Shown here: in pieces, positions 14,646-22,311 of the stretch
Numbering within the stretch: the stretch's first letter is position 1
Layout: each line of letters starts with the position of its first letter
Assembly (NCBI GenBank): GCA_045648985.1
Contig: JAZROZ010000035.1
Span: forward strand, 1-23,689
DNA: 23,689 nucleotides
DNA from: SIG437 sp045648985
GTDB taxonomy: Bacteria > Bacillota > Clostridia > UBA1381 > UBA9506
Direction of reading: 5' to 3'
The notes under the pieces: generated by a model
Told to the model about the DNA's origin: nothing
Databases searched by the model: none
What the model saw: only the letters and a program-made list of their open reading frames with translations
Translations under genes and position numbers: made by a program

Positions 14646-14842
14646 ATAATCTCATATTCTTTAAAATCGCTCATTGCCATACACCTTTTAAGACTCCTGA
14701 GCGTCATAAAAGCTTTAGCTGAATCAATATCCCCCACTAGAGTACGTTTATTGAAAACATACTTTATTTCATCTGCTACTTTGACCTTTACTTTGTAATA
14801 AACGTCGAATTCTTCGTCTGTATAGGGTATATCAGTTCTCAT
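14624..14842 (-). CDS. Small protein of unknown function
   Basis: 72 residues beginning MRTDIPYTDEEFDVYYKVKV and ending EYEIIRFSVTE, with no cysteine pairs, membrane segment or motif that I recognise beyond a mixed alpha/beta pattern; a single Cys occurs in LKRCMAMS. It begins 10 bp after the kinase stop with AGAGGT as ribosome site, so it is almost certainly cotranscribed with the kinase and closed by the terminator that overlaps its own end. Translational coupling to the kinase is likely. It might be an accessory to the kinase or unrelated; nothing in the sequence decides this. Confidence 0.65.
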   Translation of the reverse strand: MRTDIPYTDEEFDVYYKVKVKVADEIKYVFNKRTLVGDIDSAKAFMTLRSLKRCMAMSDFKEYEIIRFSVTE

Positions 14843-14852
14843 TTTTTACCTC

Positions 14853-15941
14853 TTAGCAACTTTCTATGATTTTTATCATTTCGTCAAAATGTTCTTCCAT
14901 AGATGCCGCGAGTTTGAACTGACATCTTGCTCTTTCTAAGTTCTGTCCTTCGTGGTCGATACCGAAATATACATCGCCCTGGAGGTGGTCTGTCAAAAAG
15001 CGCATTCCAATCTCTAAGGTCATTGTTTTGGCGCCTTGCGAGAGATTATCTCTTTCAACCTTGGTCATATTGCTTCCGACAGCGTCAATAAAGCCTTTGG
15101 CAAGATTTTTGTATTTGTCTAAATCTATCATAACTTTTGAAAGGTCTTTTTCATCTTCGCTTGCTGTGTTTGTGATAAATCTTGCTGCATCACCAAAGTC
15201 AAGCACTGAAATACCCGGCATTACTGTATCTAAGTCGATTACACAAAGAGCGTTGTCGGTTTTATTATCTATTAGAATATTATTTACCTTAGTATCGTTA
15301 TGAGTAACACGTGTTGGTATTTCTTCTGCCTGCTGCATCAAAGAGAGCATTCTTATATCATCACCGCGTGCCATCATAAAGTCTATTTCAGCCTGAACGT
15401 CTTTAACTCTTCCGACTTTATCTTCAGCCACTGCCTTTTTGAAATCTTCAAACCTTGAAACTTCGTTATGGAAATTTGGAATTGTCTCATAAAGCTTGGC
15501 TGCATCAAAATCTGCGAGCATATTCTGAAAAGTTCCAAAGCCGAAGCCTGCTGTGTAGAGCTTAGCACTTTCAACGTTTTCGTCTAATGTATAAACATCA
15601 TCTATGTATTTATAAACCCGCCAATAGTCACCATTTTCATCTATGTAGTAAGGCTTATCATCTAAGGCATTTATAACCTCTAAGCATCCTCTTTCGACAT
15701 CTCCGCCAGATGCTTTGATTTTTTCCTTTATATGCTTAGTTACCAAAGAAATATTATGCATTACTTCATCAGGTTTTTTAAATACATATTTATTTATTTT
15801 CTGCAGAGTATATTTTTCGTTTTCAAAATCAACTCTGTAGGTTGTATTAATACGACCGCTTTTTATTGGTTTTACATTTGTTGGGGTGCCATCTACGCGG
15901 AAGTTTTTTATAATATTGATTGCTTCACTCAAATTGTGCAC
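14853..15941 (-). CDS. Phosphotransferase, N-acetylhexosamine 1-kinase-like (APH fold)
   Basis: 362 residues of the aminoglycoside phosphotransferase/choline kinase fold. IKSGRINTTYRVDFENEKYTLQ is the nucleotide-binding sheet. The catalytic loop HNDTKVNN (214-221, base D216) and metal motif IDLDTVMPG (D236/D238) are followed by LDFGDAARF and a C-terminal GMRFLTDHLQGDVYFGI. The THNDTK...DLDTVMPG pattern matches Bifidobacterium NahK, which phosphorylates GlcNAc/GalNAc at C1, rather than antibiotic-resistance enzymes, so a sugar or aminosugar substrate is likely. The GTG start has AAAGGA only 1 bp upstream; an in-frame TTG at 15932 has 10-bp spacing and may be the true start. It has its own promoter and shares a transcript with the next 72-residue gene. 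Confidence 0.8.
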   Translation of the reverse strand: MHNLSEAINIIKNFRVDGTPTNVKPIKSGRINTTYRVDFENEKYTLQKINKYVFKKPDEVMHNISLVTKHIKEKIKASGGDVERGCLEVINALDDKPYYIDENGDYWRVYKYIDDVYTLDENVESAKLYTAGFGFGTFQNMLADFDAAKLYETIPNFHNEVSRFEDFKKAVAEDKVGRVKDVQAEIDFMMARGDDIRMLSLMQQAEEIPTRVTHNDTKVNNILIDNKTDNALCVIDLDTVMPGISVLDFGDAARFITNTASEDEKDLSKVMIDLDKYKNLAKGFIDAVGSNMTKVERDNLSQGAKTMTLEIGMRFLTDHLQGDVYFGIDHEGQNLERARCQFKLAASMEEHFDEMIKIIESC

Positions 15942-15969
15942 ATCCTTTGTTATTAATTATATCAAAGAC

Positions 15970-15998
15970 ATTATACAAAATATTGCAATGTTTTTCAA
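15970..15998 (-). promoter_or_regulatory. Sigma-A promoter of kinase unit
   Basis: On the - strand TTGAAA (15998-15993), a 17-bp spacer and TATAAT (15975-15970) precede the kinase start by about 30 bp. The spacer contains ATTGCAATATTTTG, a loose match to the AraC-regulon motif described elsewhere; this resemblance is weak. Confidence 0.75.
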
Positions 15999-16044
15999 GG
16001 GGTATTTAATATTTTATATCACTTTCAGCAAAAGAATGTAATTT

Positions 16045-16084
16045 AAAAAAGGTTCTTTGATGATAAACCATCAAAGAACCTTTC
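16045..16084 (-). terminator. Terminator after aminotransferase gene
   Basis: GGTTCTTTGATG-ataaac-CATCAAAGAACC, a 12-bp stem, is followed on the - strand by TTTTTT. It ends the hydrolase-hydrolase-aminotransferase operon 17 bp after the stop codon. Confidence 0.93.
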
Positions 16085-16100
16085 AAGTTTAATTAATAAC

Positions 16101-17273
16101 TTAGATTTCTTCGCAACGTTTTAAGATTGCTGCAACTTTTTCTTCGATTTCGGCTTCTGTCCAGTCACAGTGGAGAAGTACGTGGAATGTACGGTTAACC
16201 AAATCAAGTGTCTTTGGAAGCATATCGTTTGTATATGTCATGTTAAGGTCTTTGTTCTGTGGGAGATTGTATGGATTGAGTTCATCACAATGAGCGCCTC
16301 TGTGTTCCATGATCGGACCCCAGTTGTAGTAGATGTGCTTTCCTGAATCTGCTACTAAGATACCGGGTAAGCCTTCGCCGTCAGCAAATTTTCTTGCAAC
16401 TTCTGCATCGTGGAAACGGAGCGGAAGTGTTGTACCTAAATCGCCTTCGATGTCGTGGCTTGGTGCGATATCAAAATATTTGTTGCCAGCAAGTTTTTCA
16501 GATACTGTCTTTTTGATTCTTCTGAGGTCAGCGATGATGCCGTCCATACGAGAGAGCTGAACGTTCATAATAGCAGCTGTGATTTCATTTGTACGCATCT
16601 GTGTTCCCATAAATACAGGCTCTGTAAGCTCGCCTGAGTATGGTCTGAATGCTGCGCCACCGTCGTGGTAGATTAATGTACGTTCATAAACTTTTCTGTT
16701 GTTTGTTGTAACAGCTCCGCCCTCACCAGCTGAGATGAGCTTATAGAAGTTGTAGCTAAATGCACCTGCATCGCCGATTGAACCAAGTCTTTTGCCTTTG
16801 TATGAACCACCGTCTGCCTGACAAGCATCTTCTAATACATAGAGGTTGTGCTTTTTAGCAAGAGCGCAGATTGCATCCATGTTACAAGGATATCCGCAGA
16901 TATGTACAGGGATGATTGCTTTTGTATATTTTGAGATTTTCTTTTCGGCATCTTCTACATCGAGTGTCATTGTTTCATCAATTTCAGCTAAAACAGGGAT
17001 AGCACCAACAGCTAAAACTGCGCTTGCACTTGCCATAAATGTGTAACCAGGAACGATAACTTCATCCCCAGGACCGATGCCAAGACCAACTAATGCAGAA
17101 ATTAATGCACCTGTTCCTGATGATAATAAAACTGCATAATCTGTGCCGATTGTTTCTGACCATGCTTTTTCAAATTTGTCAACTTCGTGAAGACCGTTAT
17201 TAACACGGAAAAGCTCTTTTGTTTCTATAACGCGAGCAACCGCTTCGGCTTCTTCTTTACCCATTCTAAACAT
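16101..17273 (-). CDS. DegT/DnrJ/EryC1/StrS-family PLP aminotransferase
   Basis: 390 residues. The N-terminal SSGTGALISALVGLGIGPGDEVIVPGYTF is the typical cofactor-phosphate and substrate region; LEDACQADGG carries the pyridine-binding D149; GAFSYNFYKLISAGEGG carries S173 and Schiff-base K178. This family transaminates keto sugars and inososes, mostly in amino-sugar or aminocyclitol metabolism. A C-terminal region around residues 320-350 (IMEHRGAHCDELNPYN) is longer than in short sugar aminotransferases. AGGAGG lies 8 bp before the ATG. It is the third gene of an operon behind two ceramidase-family hydrolases, gap 26 bp. Context suggests handling of an amine released by those hydrolases, or an amination before or after the Gfo/Idh step; direction unknown. 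Confidence 0.9.
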   Translation of the reverse strand: MFRMGKEEAEAVARVIETKELFRVNNGLHEVDKFEKAWSETIGTDYAVLLSSGTGALISALVGLGIGPGDEVIVPGYTFMASASAVLAVGAIPVLAEIDETMTLDVEDAEKKISKYTKAIIPVHICGYPCNMDAICALAKKHNLYVLEDACQADGGSYKGKRLGSIGDAGAFSYNFYKLISAGEGGAVTTNNRKVYERTLIYHDGGAAFRPYSGELTEPVFMGTQMRTNEITAAIMNVQLSRMDGIIADLRRIKKTVSEKLAGNKYFDIAPSHDIEGDLGTTLPLRFHDAEVARKFADGEGLPGILVADSGKHIYYNWGPIMEHRGAHCDELNPYNLPQNKDLNMTYTNDMLPKTLDLVNRTFHVLLHCDWTEAEIEEKVAAILKRCEEI

Positions 17274-17299
17274 AATTAAATCCTCCTAAAACTTTATTT

Positions 17300-18598
17300 T
17301 TATTTATTTTTTAATTTATTTAAAAGCTTAACGTTTTCTGCGACTAAGTGGTTATCAAGGCCATCTATAAAGCTTGGAATAGTAGCCGCATAGAAAGAGT
17401 CAACTTCATACCCTCCATAAGGAATCTGCTCTTCTGTGGGAAGATATCCGATTGAGCCGTTTGAAATACCAAACGGAAGAGTTATTTTAAACGGCGATTT
17501 CTGTTTGAGAGAAAGACCTATTTCGCAGAATGCTTCAAAAGGTATTGGAACGATTACCAAATCGTCTAAAGCAACTAAAGTCTGCATAAAGGGGATGCCC
17601 TCTGAGAAAGCTTCACCTGTTTCGTACATTTTTTTGATAACCTGCAGGTTTGCATATTTTCTTACATTCACTTCTATCAAATCTTCGGGATTTCCCAAAG
17701 CTTCAATCTGTGCTAAAGTTTCTTCATATGAAAGTGGTGCAGTAGATGGGAAGAACATATCACCTGAGAGTGTTTTAAGGGTTGGAACACTGAACTCGCC
17801 AAGATTTTCATAAGCTTTTTCGGCATCTTGCGCAGCAATAGCACCAAGCTCAAGCATTGACGGCTCATCTGCTGTTGTTTTGCCGTTTGAAAGTCTTGGT
17901 CCGACGTCGCCCTCTGTACCATTTACAAACATACATGGAGCAGAAGTGATTTCTTCGACTTTATCCATCATAAGACCGGGCCAGTCTCTTGTGATTGAAA
18001 GGTTAGGTCCACAGGCTGTGGGATGTGCTGCAAAGTGAATAAATGAGCCGATGTTTTCGCCGTTTGTTGTTTTAAATGAAACAACCGTCATTTGTGGGTC
18101 ATACGGACCATTGGGGTCCTGACCTAATATGACTTCGCCATTTGCAATTTCACGTCTGTTAATACCAACCTGCGAGTTTGTCATACCGACAGCCATAACT
18201 GCAGGCTTCATATTTTCCAAAGCCTTTCTTGCAGTGCTGAGCGCGGTGGGGTATAAAATATTATCCAAAAAGTCGGTATTCGCAGTTCCCCATCCTGCAA
18301 CTGTGGCAGATACGGGACCTGAATGTGTATGTATTGCAGAGCATATGATGTTTTCAGGTTTTACACCCAATTCTTTATAAATGCTTTCTTTTATGCTTGC
18401 ACATACATTTGTTTCAGCTACGGTAATATCAAAGCTTATCAACAAAACCGTTTCATCGTTTTGCTTCATTGCGATAACACTCAAGTTTAGGTTATCAAGC
18501 ACTCTTTGGGCCGCTCTTTTTGATGGATACCCAAAAAGCAAAGTGCCAAGCGGTGGAGTGATGTCTCCTTTAGCCATACCAACTAAAAATTCTTTCAT
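17300..18598 (-). CDS. Neutral-ceramidase-family hydrolase, copy 2
   Basis: 432 residues of the neutral/alkaline non-lysosomal ceramidase family (PF04734-type). VGMAKGDITPPLG and YPS open the domain; H90-T-H92-S-G-P is the first zinc pair, and IHFAAHPT (H188/H192) and TRDWPG follow. Family members hydrolyse N-acyl bonds. There is no signal peptide, so it is cytoplasmic, unlike the secreted ceramidases. At the place where true ceramidases have SSNxGDVSPN with the proposed Ser nucleophile, this copy reads VNGTEGDVGPR, without that Ser. The C-terminal lipid-binding domain of classical ceramidases is absent. It lies 21 bp after its paralogue and before the aminotransferase. Small amides rather than ceramide are likelier substrates. 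Confidence 0.85.
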   Translation of the reverse strand: MKEFLVGMAKGDITPPLGTLLFGYPSKRAAQRVLDNLNLSVIAMKQNDETVLLISFDITVAETNVCASIKESIYKELGVKPENIICSAIHTHSGPVSATVAGWGTANTDFLDNILYPTALSTARKALENMKPAVMAVGMTNSQVGINRREIANGEVILGQDPNGPYDPQMTVVSFKTTNGENIGSFIHFAAHPTACGPNLSITRDWPGLMMDKVEEITSAPCMFVNGTEGDVGPRLSNGKTTADEPSMLELGAIAAQDAEKAYENLGEFSVPTLKTLSGDMFFPSTAPLSYEETLAQIEALGNPEDLIEVNVRKYANLQVIKKMYETGEAFSEGIPFMQTLVALDDLVIVPIPFEAFCEIGLSLKQKSPFKITLPFGISNGSIGYLPTEEQIPYGGYEVDSFYAATIPSFIDGLDNHLVAENVKLLNKLKNK

Positions 18599-18619
18599 TG
18601 CTTATTCCTCGCTTTTGAC

Positions 18620-19921
18620 TTAGTGTTTATTATAAAGTCTGTTTAAGAAATTAACGTTTTCTTTAACTAAATGTTTATCGAGTCCGTCAATAAATCCCGG
18701 AATTGATGCTGCACGGAAAGATGCAACTTCATATCCGCCATAGGGGATTTGCTCTTCTGTCGGGATATATCCCCTTGCACCGTTTGAAATACCTAATATA
18801 AGAGTAGTCTTAAATGGTGATTTTTCTTTTATACCAAGTGAAATTTCACAGAAAAGCTCAAACGGAAGCGGAACTATTGCCAAATCGTCAAATGAGATTA
18901 CTGTGTGGTCAAGCTTTACACATTCTTCAAAAGCTACGCCGTCTTCATACATCTTTTTGATTCTTTTAAGGCGGTCATATGTTGAGATATCCACTTCAAT
19001 TAAATCGTCAGGATTTCCCATGGCTTCCATATTTTTTATAACATCTTCAAGTGATGGTGCTTTTATGCAGGGTAAGACAAGCTCGCCTGTATGTATCTTG
19101 ATTTCGGGGACTGTATATTCTTCTATATTTGAATATGCAACCTCTGCATCGTCTGCTATAAGCTTTCCTACTGCGAGCATCGCAGGCTCATCCTGAGTTG
19201 TTTTGCCGTTTGGAAGTTTAGGACCGACGTTGCCTATCGCACCATTAACGAACATACATGGAGCGTTTGTTATATCACTGATTCTGTCCACTACAACACC
19301 GGGCCAGTCCCTTGTGATTGAAAGGTTGTCCCAGCAAGCCGTTGGGTGTGCTGCAAAGTGGATTATTGAACCGATATTTTCACCATCTGTTGTTTTGAAT
19401 GAAATAACTGTCATTTGTGGGTCGTAAGGGCCATCAGGATTCTGACCTAAAATAACTTCGCCATTTAAAACCTCACGTCTGTTAACTATTGTGTGTGATT
19501 CTGTTATGCCTACACCCATAACGGCGGGCTTTAGCTCACCGAGTGCCTTTTTTACTGTATCAATACAAGCGGGGATTAAGATATTTTCCACATAATCCAT
19601 ATCAGCTGTTCCCCAGCCCGCAGAAGTTTCAGTTATCGGACCTGAATGTGTATGAGTGGCTGAAACGATGATATTTTCCTTTTTCAAGCCACAGTCTTTT
19701 ATGAGAGTATCTTTAATAGTATCAATTGTGGTTTTTTTAAGCTGCAATAATTCAGCGCTGACTAAAACAATGGCTTCGCTGTTTTGCTTCATAGCTATGG
19801 CATAAAGACTTAAACTATCAAGCACTCTTTCAGATGCTCTGTCTGACGGATATCCATAAAGGAGTGAGCCGATTTTAGGAGTGATATCTCCTTTTGCCAT
19901 ACCAACTAAAAATTCTTTCAT
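18620..19921 (-). CDS. Neutral-ceramidase-family hydrolase, copy 1
   Basis: 433 residues, clearly paralogous to the next gene, with identical opening MKEFLVGMAKGDITP and shared blocks such as NGEVILGQ, GPYDPQMTV, HFAAHPTAC, ITRDWPG and GYIPTEEQIPYGGYEV. The zinc motif H90-T-H92-S-G-P and the second His pair are present. The nucleophile-loop equivalent reads VNGAIGNVGPK, lacking both Ser and the Asp that copy 2 keeps (GD to GN). It has no signal peptide or membrane segment. GGAGGG lies 8 bp before the ATG. It is the first gene of the operon and receives the promoter with the AraC-type motif. Divergence at the active-site loop suggests that the two copies differ in substrate or pair as a heteromer. 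Confidence 0.85.
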   Translation of the reverse strand: MKEFLVGMAKGDITPKIGSLLYGYPSDRASERVLDSLSLYAIAMKQNSEAIVLVSAELLQLKKTTIDTIKDTLIKDCGLKKENIIVSATHTHSGPITETSAGWGTADMDYVENILIPACIDTVKKALGELKPAVMGVGITESHTIVNRREVLNGEVILGQNPDGPYDPQMTVISFKTTDGENIGSIIHFAAHPTACWDNLSITRDWPGVVVDRISDITNAPCMFVNGAIGNVGPKLPNGKTTQDEPAMLAVGKLIADDAEVAYSNIEEYTVPEIKIHTGELVLPCIKAPSLEDVIKNMEAMGNPDDLIEVDISTYDRLKRIKKMYEDGVAFEECVKLDHTVISFDDLAIVPLPFELFCEISLGIKEKSPFKTTLILGISNGARGYIPTEEQIPYGGYEVASFRAASIPGFIDGLDKHLVKENVNFLNRLYNKH

Positions 19922-19959
19922 TTACTATCCCTCCGTTGCTATTAACAAATCTTTATTTT

Positions 19960-19988
19960 ATAATATCACGAGAGCAAAAAATCCTCAA
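19960..19988 (-). promoter_or_regulatory. Promoter of hydrolase/aminotransferase operon
   Basis: On the - strand TTGAGG (19988-19983), a 17-bp spacer and TATTAT (19965-19960). The imperfect -35 box fits a promoter needing activation. It lies 39 bp before the first hydrolase start. Confidence 0.7.
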
Positions 19989-20008
19989 TACTATATTGGG
20001 GCAATTTT

Positions 20009-20028
20009 TACTCAAAAAGTTGCAAAAA
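20009..20028 (-). promoter_or_regulatory. Candidate AraC-regulator site, operon side
   Basis: On the - strand TTTTTGCAACTTTTTGAGTA, ending 20 bp upstream of the -35 box. It matches 18 of 20 positions with the site upstream of the Gfo/Idh gene. A further TTGCA lies just upstream (20034-20038). Confidence 0.65.
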
Positions 20029-20085
20029 ATAATGCAAGTCACTTTTTATTGGGATATAAAGCGGACATTTTTTAACTTTACATAA

Positions 20086-20934
20086 TTATTCGAATACGAT
20101 TTCTTCTGCTTGGGAAGTTTTAAAGTATTTTGCTCTGTACTCAGATGGTGTCATTCCTGTGTATTTGCGGAAAAGGCGGCTAAAGGATTTAGCAACGGGA
20201 ATACCTGTCATTTGCCCGACTTCACCGATAGAGTATGACTTGTACTCCAAAAGTCTTGATGCCACGTTTATTCTGTAGAAATTAAGATAATCGTGAAAGG
20301 TCATATTTGTGATTGACTTAAAAAGTCTGCAAAAAGCCCTTGGTTCATAGCCGACAAAGGATGCCGCTCTGTCCAGCGTTATTTCTGTGTTGTATTCTGT
20401 TTGCACCAGATCAAACACCTTCTGAATTTTAAGATATCTGTCAATTATTTTTCGTTTCTGGTCATTTTGCATTTGCATAGGAACATATCTTACAATCATT
20501 GCAAAAAGCTCATAAAGATAGCCTTTTATTGCCCAGTATGAGCCGTCACGATGTCCGTTGTATTCCTGACAGAGCTTTTTTAAAGGCTTGATTATGCGGC
20601 TTCTGTAGGCACATTCTTCATCAGAAGCGATATGGCATTTAACAAAGTTTTTTTCCGCAATTTCCTTAAAGCTTGCACCTAAAAACTGCGAGCCGAACTC
20701 AATTACAAAAACATCGGCATTATTTTCGATTATAATCTGGTGCATAGCAAGACTGCTGACAAAAAAGATACTACCCTCCGAGAGCTCATATTCCTTATCC
20801 TCAACGATAGCTTTAGCCTGACCCTTGACGCAGTAAAAAAGCTCTATTTCATTGTGACAATGTCTGGGATAGGAGGTCTGAATGTGGGCGACAAAATACG
20901 GATTTTCTCCCAGTAACAGTTTTTGATATTCCAT
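20086..20934 (-). CDS. AraC-family transcriptional regulator with cupin sensor domain
   Basis: 282 residues. The N-terminal cupin part (about 1-90) contains HCHNEIELFYCVKGQAKAIV and YELSEGSIFFVSSLAMHQI, the usual metal/ligand-binding barrel of AraC sensors. The C-terminal ~100 residues hold two helix-turn-helix motifs: ITLDRAASFVGYEPRAFCRLFK and YSIGEVGQMTGI...SFSRLFRKYTGMTPSEYRAKY. GAGGTGAA is its ribosome site. It lies between the hydrolase operon and the divergent Gfo/Idh gene, and both flanking promoters share a motif, so it most likely activates both in response to a carbohydrate-like ligand. Its own promoter has a nested palindrome suggesting autoregulation. Confidence 0.92.
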   Translation of the reverse strand: MEYQKLLLGENPYFVAHIQTSYPRHCHNEIELFYCVKGQAKAIVEDKEYELSEGSIFFVSSLAMHQIIIENNADVFVIEFGSQFLGASFKEIAEKNFVKCHIASDEECAYRSRIIKPLKKLCQEYNGHRDGSYWAIKGYLYELFAMIVRYVPMQMQNDQKRKIIDRYLKIQKVFDLVQTEYNTEITLDRAASFVGYEPRAFCRLFKSITNMTFHDYLNFYRINVASRLLEYKSYSIGEVGQMTGIPVAKSFSRLFRKYTGMTPSEYRAKYFKTSQAEEIVFE

Positions 20935-20947
20935 TACTTTTCACCTC

Positions 20948-20996
20948 GGTATAATTGTTTTGCAATTATTATACCATTGTAATTACGTGAAATCAA
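20948..20996 (-). promoter_or_regulatory. Promoter and palindrome of AraC gene
   Basis: On the - strand TTGATT (20996-20991), a 17-bp spacer and TATAAT (20973-20968). Immediately downstream lies ATAATTG-ttttg-CAATTAT (20951-20969), a 7-bp-arm palindrome covering the start site and containing TTTTGCAATTATT, a partial version of the regulon motif. This suggests autorepression. Confidence 0.7.
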
Positions 20997-21009
20997 GAGA
21001 ATTGAAATA

Positions 21010-21029
21010 TTTTTGCAATTTTTTGGGTA
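21010..21029 (+). promoter_or_regulatory. Candidate AraC-regulator site, Gfo/Idh side
   Basis: TTTTTGCAATTTTTTGGGTA, ending 22 bp upstream of the -35 box, in the same orientation relative to transcription as the copy upstream of the hydrolase operon. Confidence 0.65.
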
Positions 21030-21051
21030 TAAAAACAATTATAATAAATTA

Positions 21052-21080
21052 TTGACAACGCAGAAAAAAGATGGTAAAAT
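21052..21080 (+). promoter_or_regulatory. Sigma-A promoter of Gfo/Idh gene
   Basis: TTGACA (21052-21057), a 17-bp spacer and TAAAAT (21075-21080), about 30 bp before the start codon, which is preceded by GGAGGG. Confidence 0.85.
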
Positions 21081-21111
21081 AAAGAGTTGAAAAAGGTTTT
21101 GGAGGGTTTTT

Positions 21112-22134
21112 ATGGAAAGACAAGTTAAATTTGCTATAATTGGTTGCGGAAGAATATCCGTAAATCACATTGATGCTATAGAAAATGCACCGCACGCAAA
21201 GCTCGTTGCCTGCTGCGATCTTATTGAAGAAAAAGCAAAGAAAGTATCAGAACAAACAGGTTGTAAGTATTATACTGATATTGATGCAATGCTCAGCAGT
21301 GAAGAAATTGATGTTTGCTGCGTACTGACACCGAGCGGTATGCATAGTGAACACGTATGTATGGTAGCTGAAAGAAAAATTAACGTGTTGTGCGAAAAGC
21401 CGCTTGATGTTACAGAAGAAAAAATGCTCAAAATGATAGAATGCTGCAAAAAGAATAATGTTAAGCTGGGCTGCATATTCCAGAGAAGAACATTTGAAGC
21501 GGCACTAAAAACAAAGGAAGCCATTGAAAAGGGCTATCTTGGAAAAGTTACACTTGCAGATGCATATCTTAAATACTATCGTGACCAGGCATACTATGAC
21601 AGCGGAGAATGGCGCGCTACCTGGGAGCTTGACGGTGGCGGAGCCTTGATGAACCAGGGAGTTCACGGAATAGATTTAATTAACTGGATGATGGGCGGAA
21701 TTAAGTCTGTTAATGCAGATTGTCAGACTATTGCATGGGATATTGAAGTCGAAGATACTGCAGTTGTAAGAGTGAAATATAATAATGGAGCCATAGGTGT
21801 TATTGAAGGCACAACTTCTGTTTACCCTGGACTTGATACTATTTTTTCAATTCACGGAACAAAGGGAAGCATACAGTTTGGCGATGAGGGATTCATTCAA
21901 TGGAATCTTGCGGACAGCTCAATTCCAATGCCTGATATAGAGGGCTCAATGGGCGGAAAGAACTGTCAGTACAGTACCACAAATTATGGTCATACATATC
22001 AGGTTGAAGATATGGCAATGGCGGTAATTGAAGACCGCGAGCCTATGATAACCGGTGAAGAAGCGATGAAAAGTGTTATGATAATACTTTCAATATATAA
22101 GTCATCACGTGAGAAAAAGGAAATAAGCTTATAA
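21112..22134 (+). CDS. Gfo/Idh/MocA-family oxidoreductase
   Basis: 340 residues. The N-terminal Rossmann fold has FAIIGCGRISVNHI (GxGxxG at 11-16) and CEKPLDV (E95-K96-P97), the family dinucleotide and active-site motif. GGGALMNQGVHGIDLINW gives H185 and D188, the usual catalytic His and its partner; a beta-sheet C-terminal domain follows. Members oxidise or reduce sugars, inositols and UDP-sugars, often reversibly. KYYRDQAYYDSGEWRATWELDGGGAL resembles members acting on aminosugar or inositol-like substrates, but this is recollection. It is a single-gene unit divergent from the AraC gene. Shared upstream motif and context link it to the hydrolase/aminotransferase operon: a dehydrogenase-aminotransferase pair can interconvert alcohol, ketone and amine. 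Confidence 0.9.
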   Translation: MERQVKFAIIGCGRISVNHIDAIENAPHAKLVACCDLIEEKAKKVSEQTGCKYYTDIDAMLSSEEIDVCCVLTPSGMHSEHVCMVAERKINVLCEKPLDVTEEKMLKMIECCKKNNVKLGCIFQRRTFEAALKTKEAIEKGYLGKVTLADAYLKYYRDQAYYDSGEWRATWELDGGGALMNQGVHGIDLINWMMGGIKSVNADCQTIAWDIEVEDTAVVRVKYNNGAIGVIEGTTSVYPGLDTIFSIHGTKGSIQFGDEGFIQWNLADSSIPMPDIEGSMGGKNCQYSTTNYGHTYQVEDMAMAVIEDREPMITGEEAMKSVMIILSIYKSSREKKEISL

Positions 22135-22156
22135 AATTTAACTATGTAAGTAAAAT

Positions 22157-22187
22157 ATACGCACCCCAAAGTCTTTGGGGTGCGTAT
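22157..22187 (+). terminator. Terminator after Gfo/Idh gene
   Basis: ATACGCACCCCAAA-gtc-TTTGGGGTGCGTAT, a 14-bp perfect stem. The T tract is poor (tctaatat), so efficiency is uncertain. Confidence 0.75.
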
Positions 22188-22203
22188 TCTAATATATATC
22201 ATT

Positions 22204-22250
22204 ATAAATCTATTCAGATTAGGAAAAATAACTAATTTGAGTAGATTTAT
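22204..22250. promoter_or_regulatory. Inverted repeat upstream of membrane-protein gene
   Basis: ATAAATCTA (22204-22212) and TAGATTTAT (22242-22250) are perfect arms; after a 5-base mismatch, ATTAG (22218-22222) and CTAAT (22232-22236) continue the symmetry. A TATAAT at 22276-22281 lacks a good -35 box, so this could be an operator or activator site. Confidence 0.45.
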
Positions 22251-22311
22251 AACATAAAAGCCTTTGCAGTCTGAATATAATAATTTAACAGATTATATAG
22301 CGGAGGTTTAT

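Noticed and set aside
14853..15941. Aminoglycoside resistance kinase
   Set aside because: The THNDTK and DLDTVMPG context matches the N-acetylhexosamine kinase branch, and the neighbourhood is metabolic.
17436..17813. 125-residue frame on the + strand inside the hydrolase gene
   Set aside because: Antisense shadow of a well-supported family member with conserved motifs; no ribosome site.
16101..22134. Antibiotic (aminocyclitol) biosynthesis cluster
   Set aside because: DegT and Gfo/Idh enzymes occur there, but there are no glycosyltransferases, resistance or export genes; hydrolases and an AraC regulator fit catabolism better.
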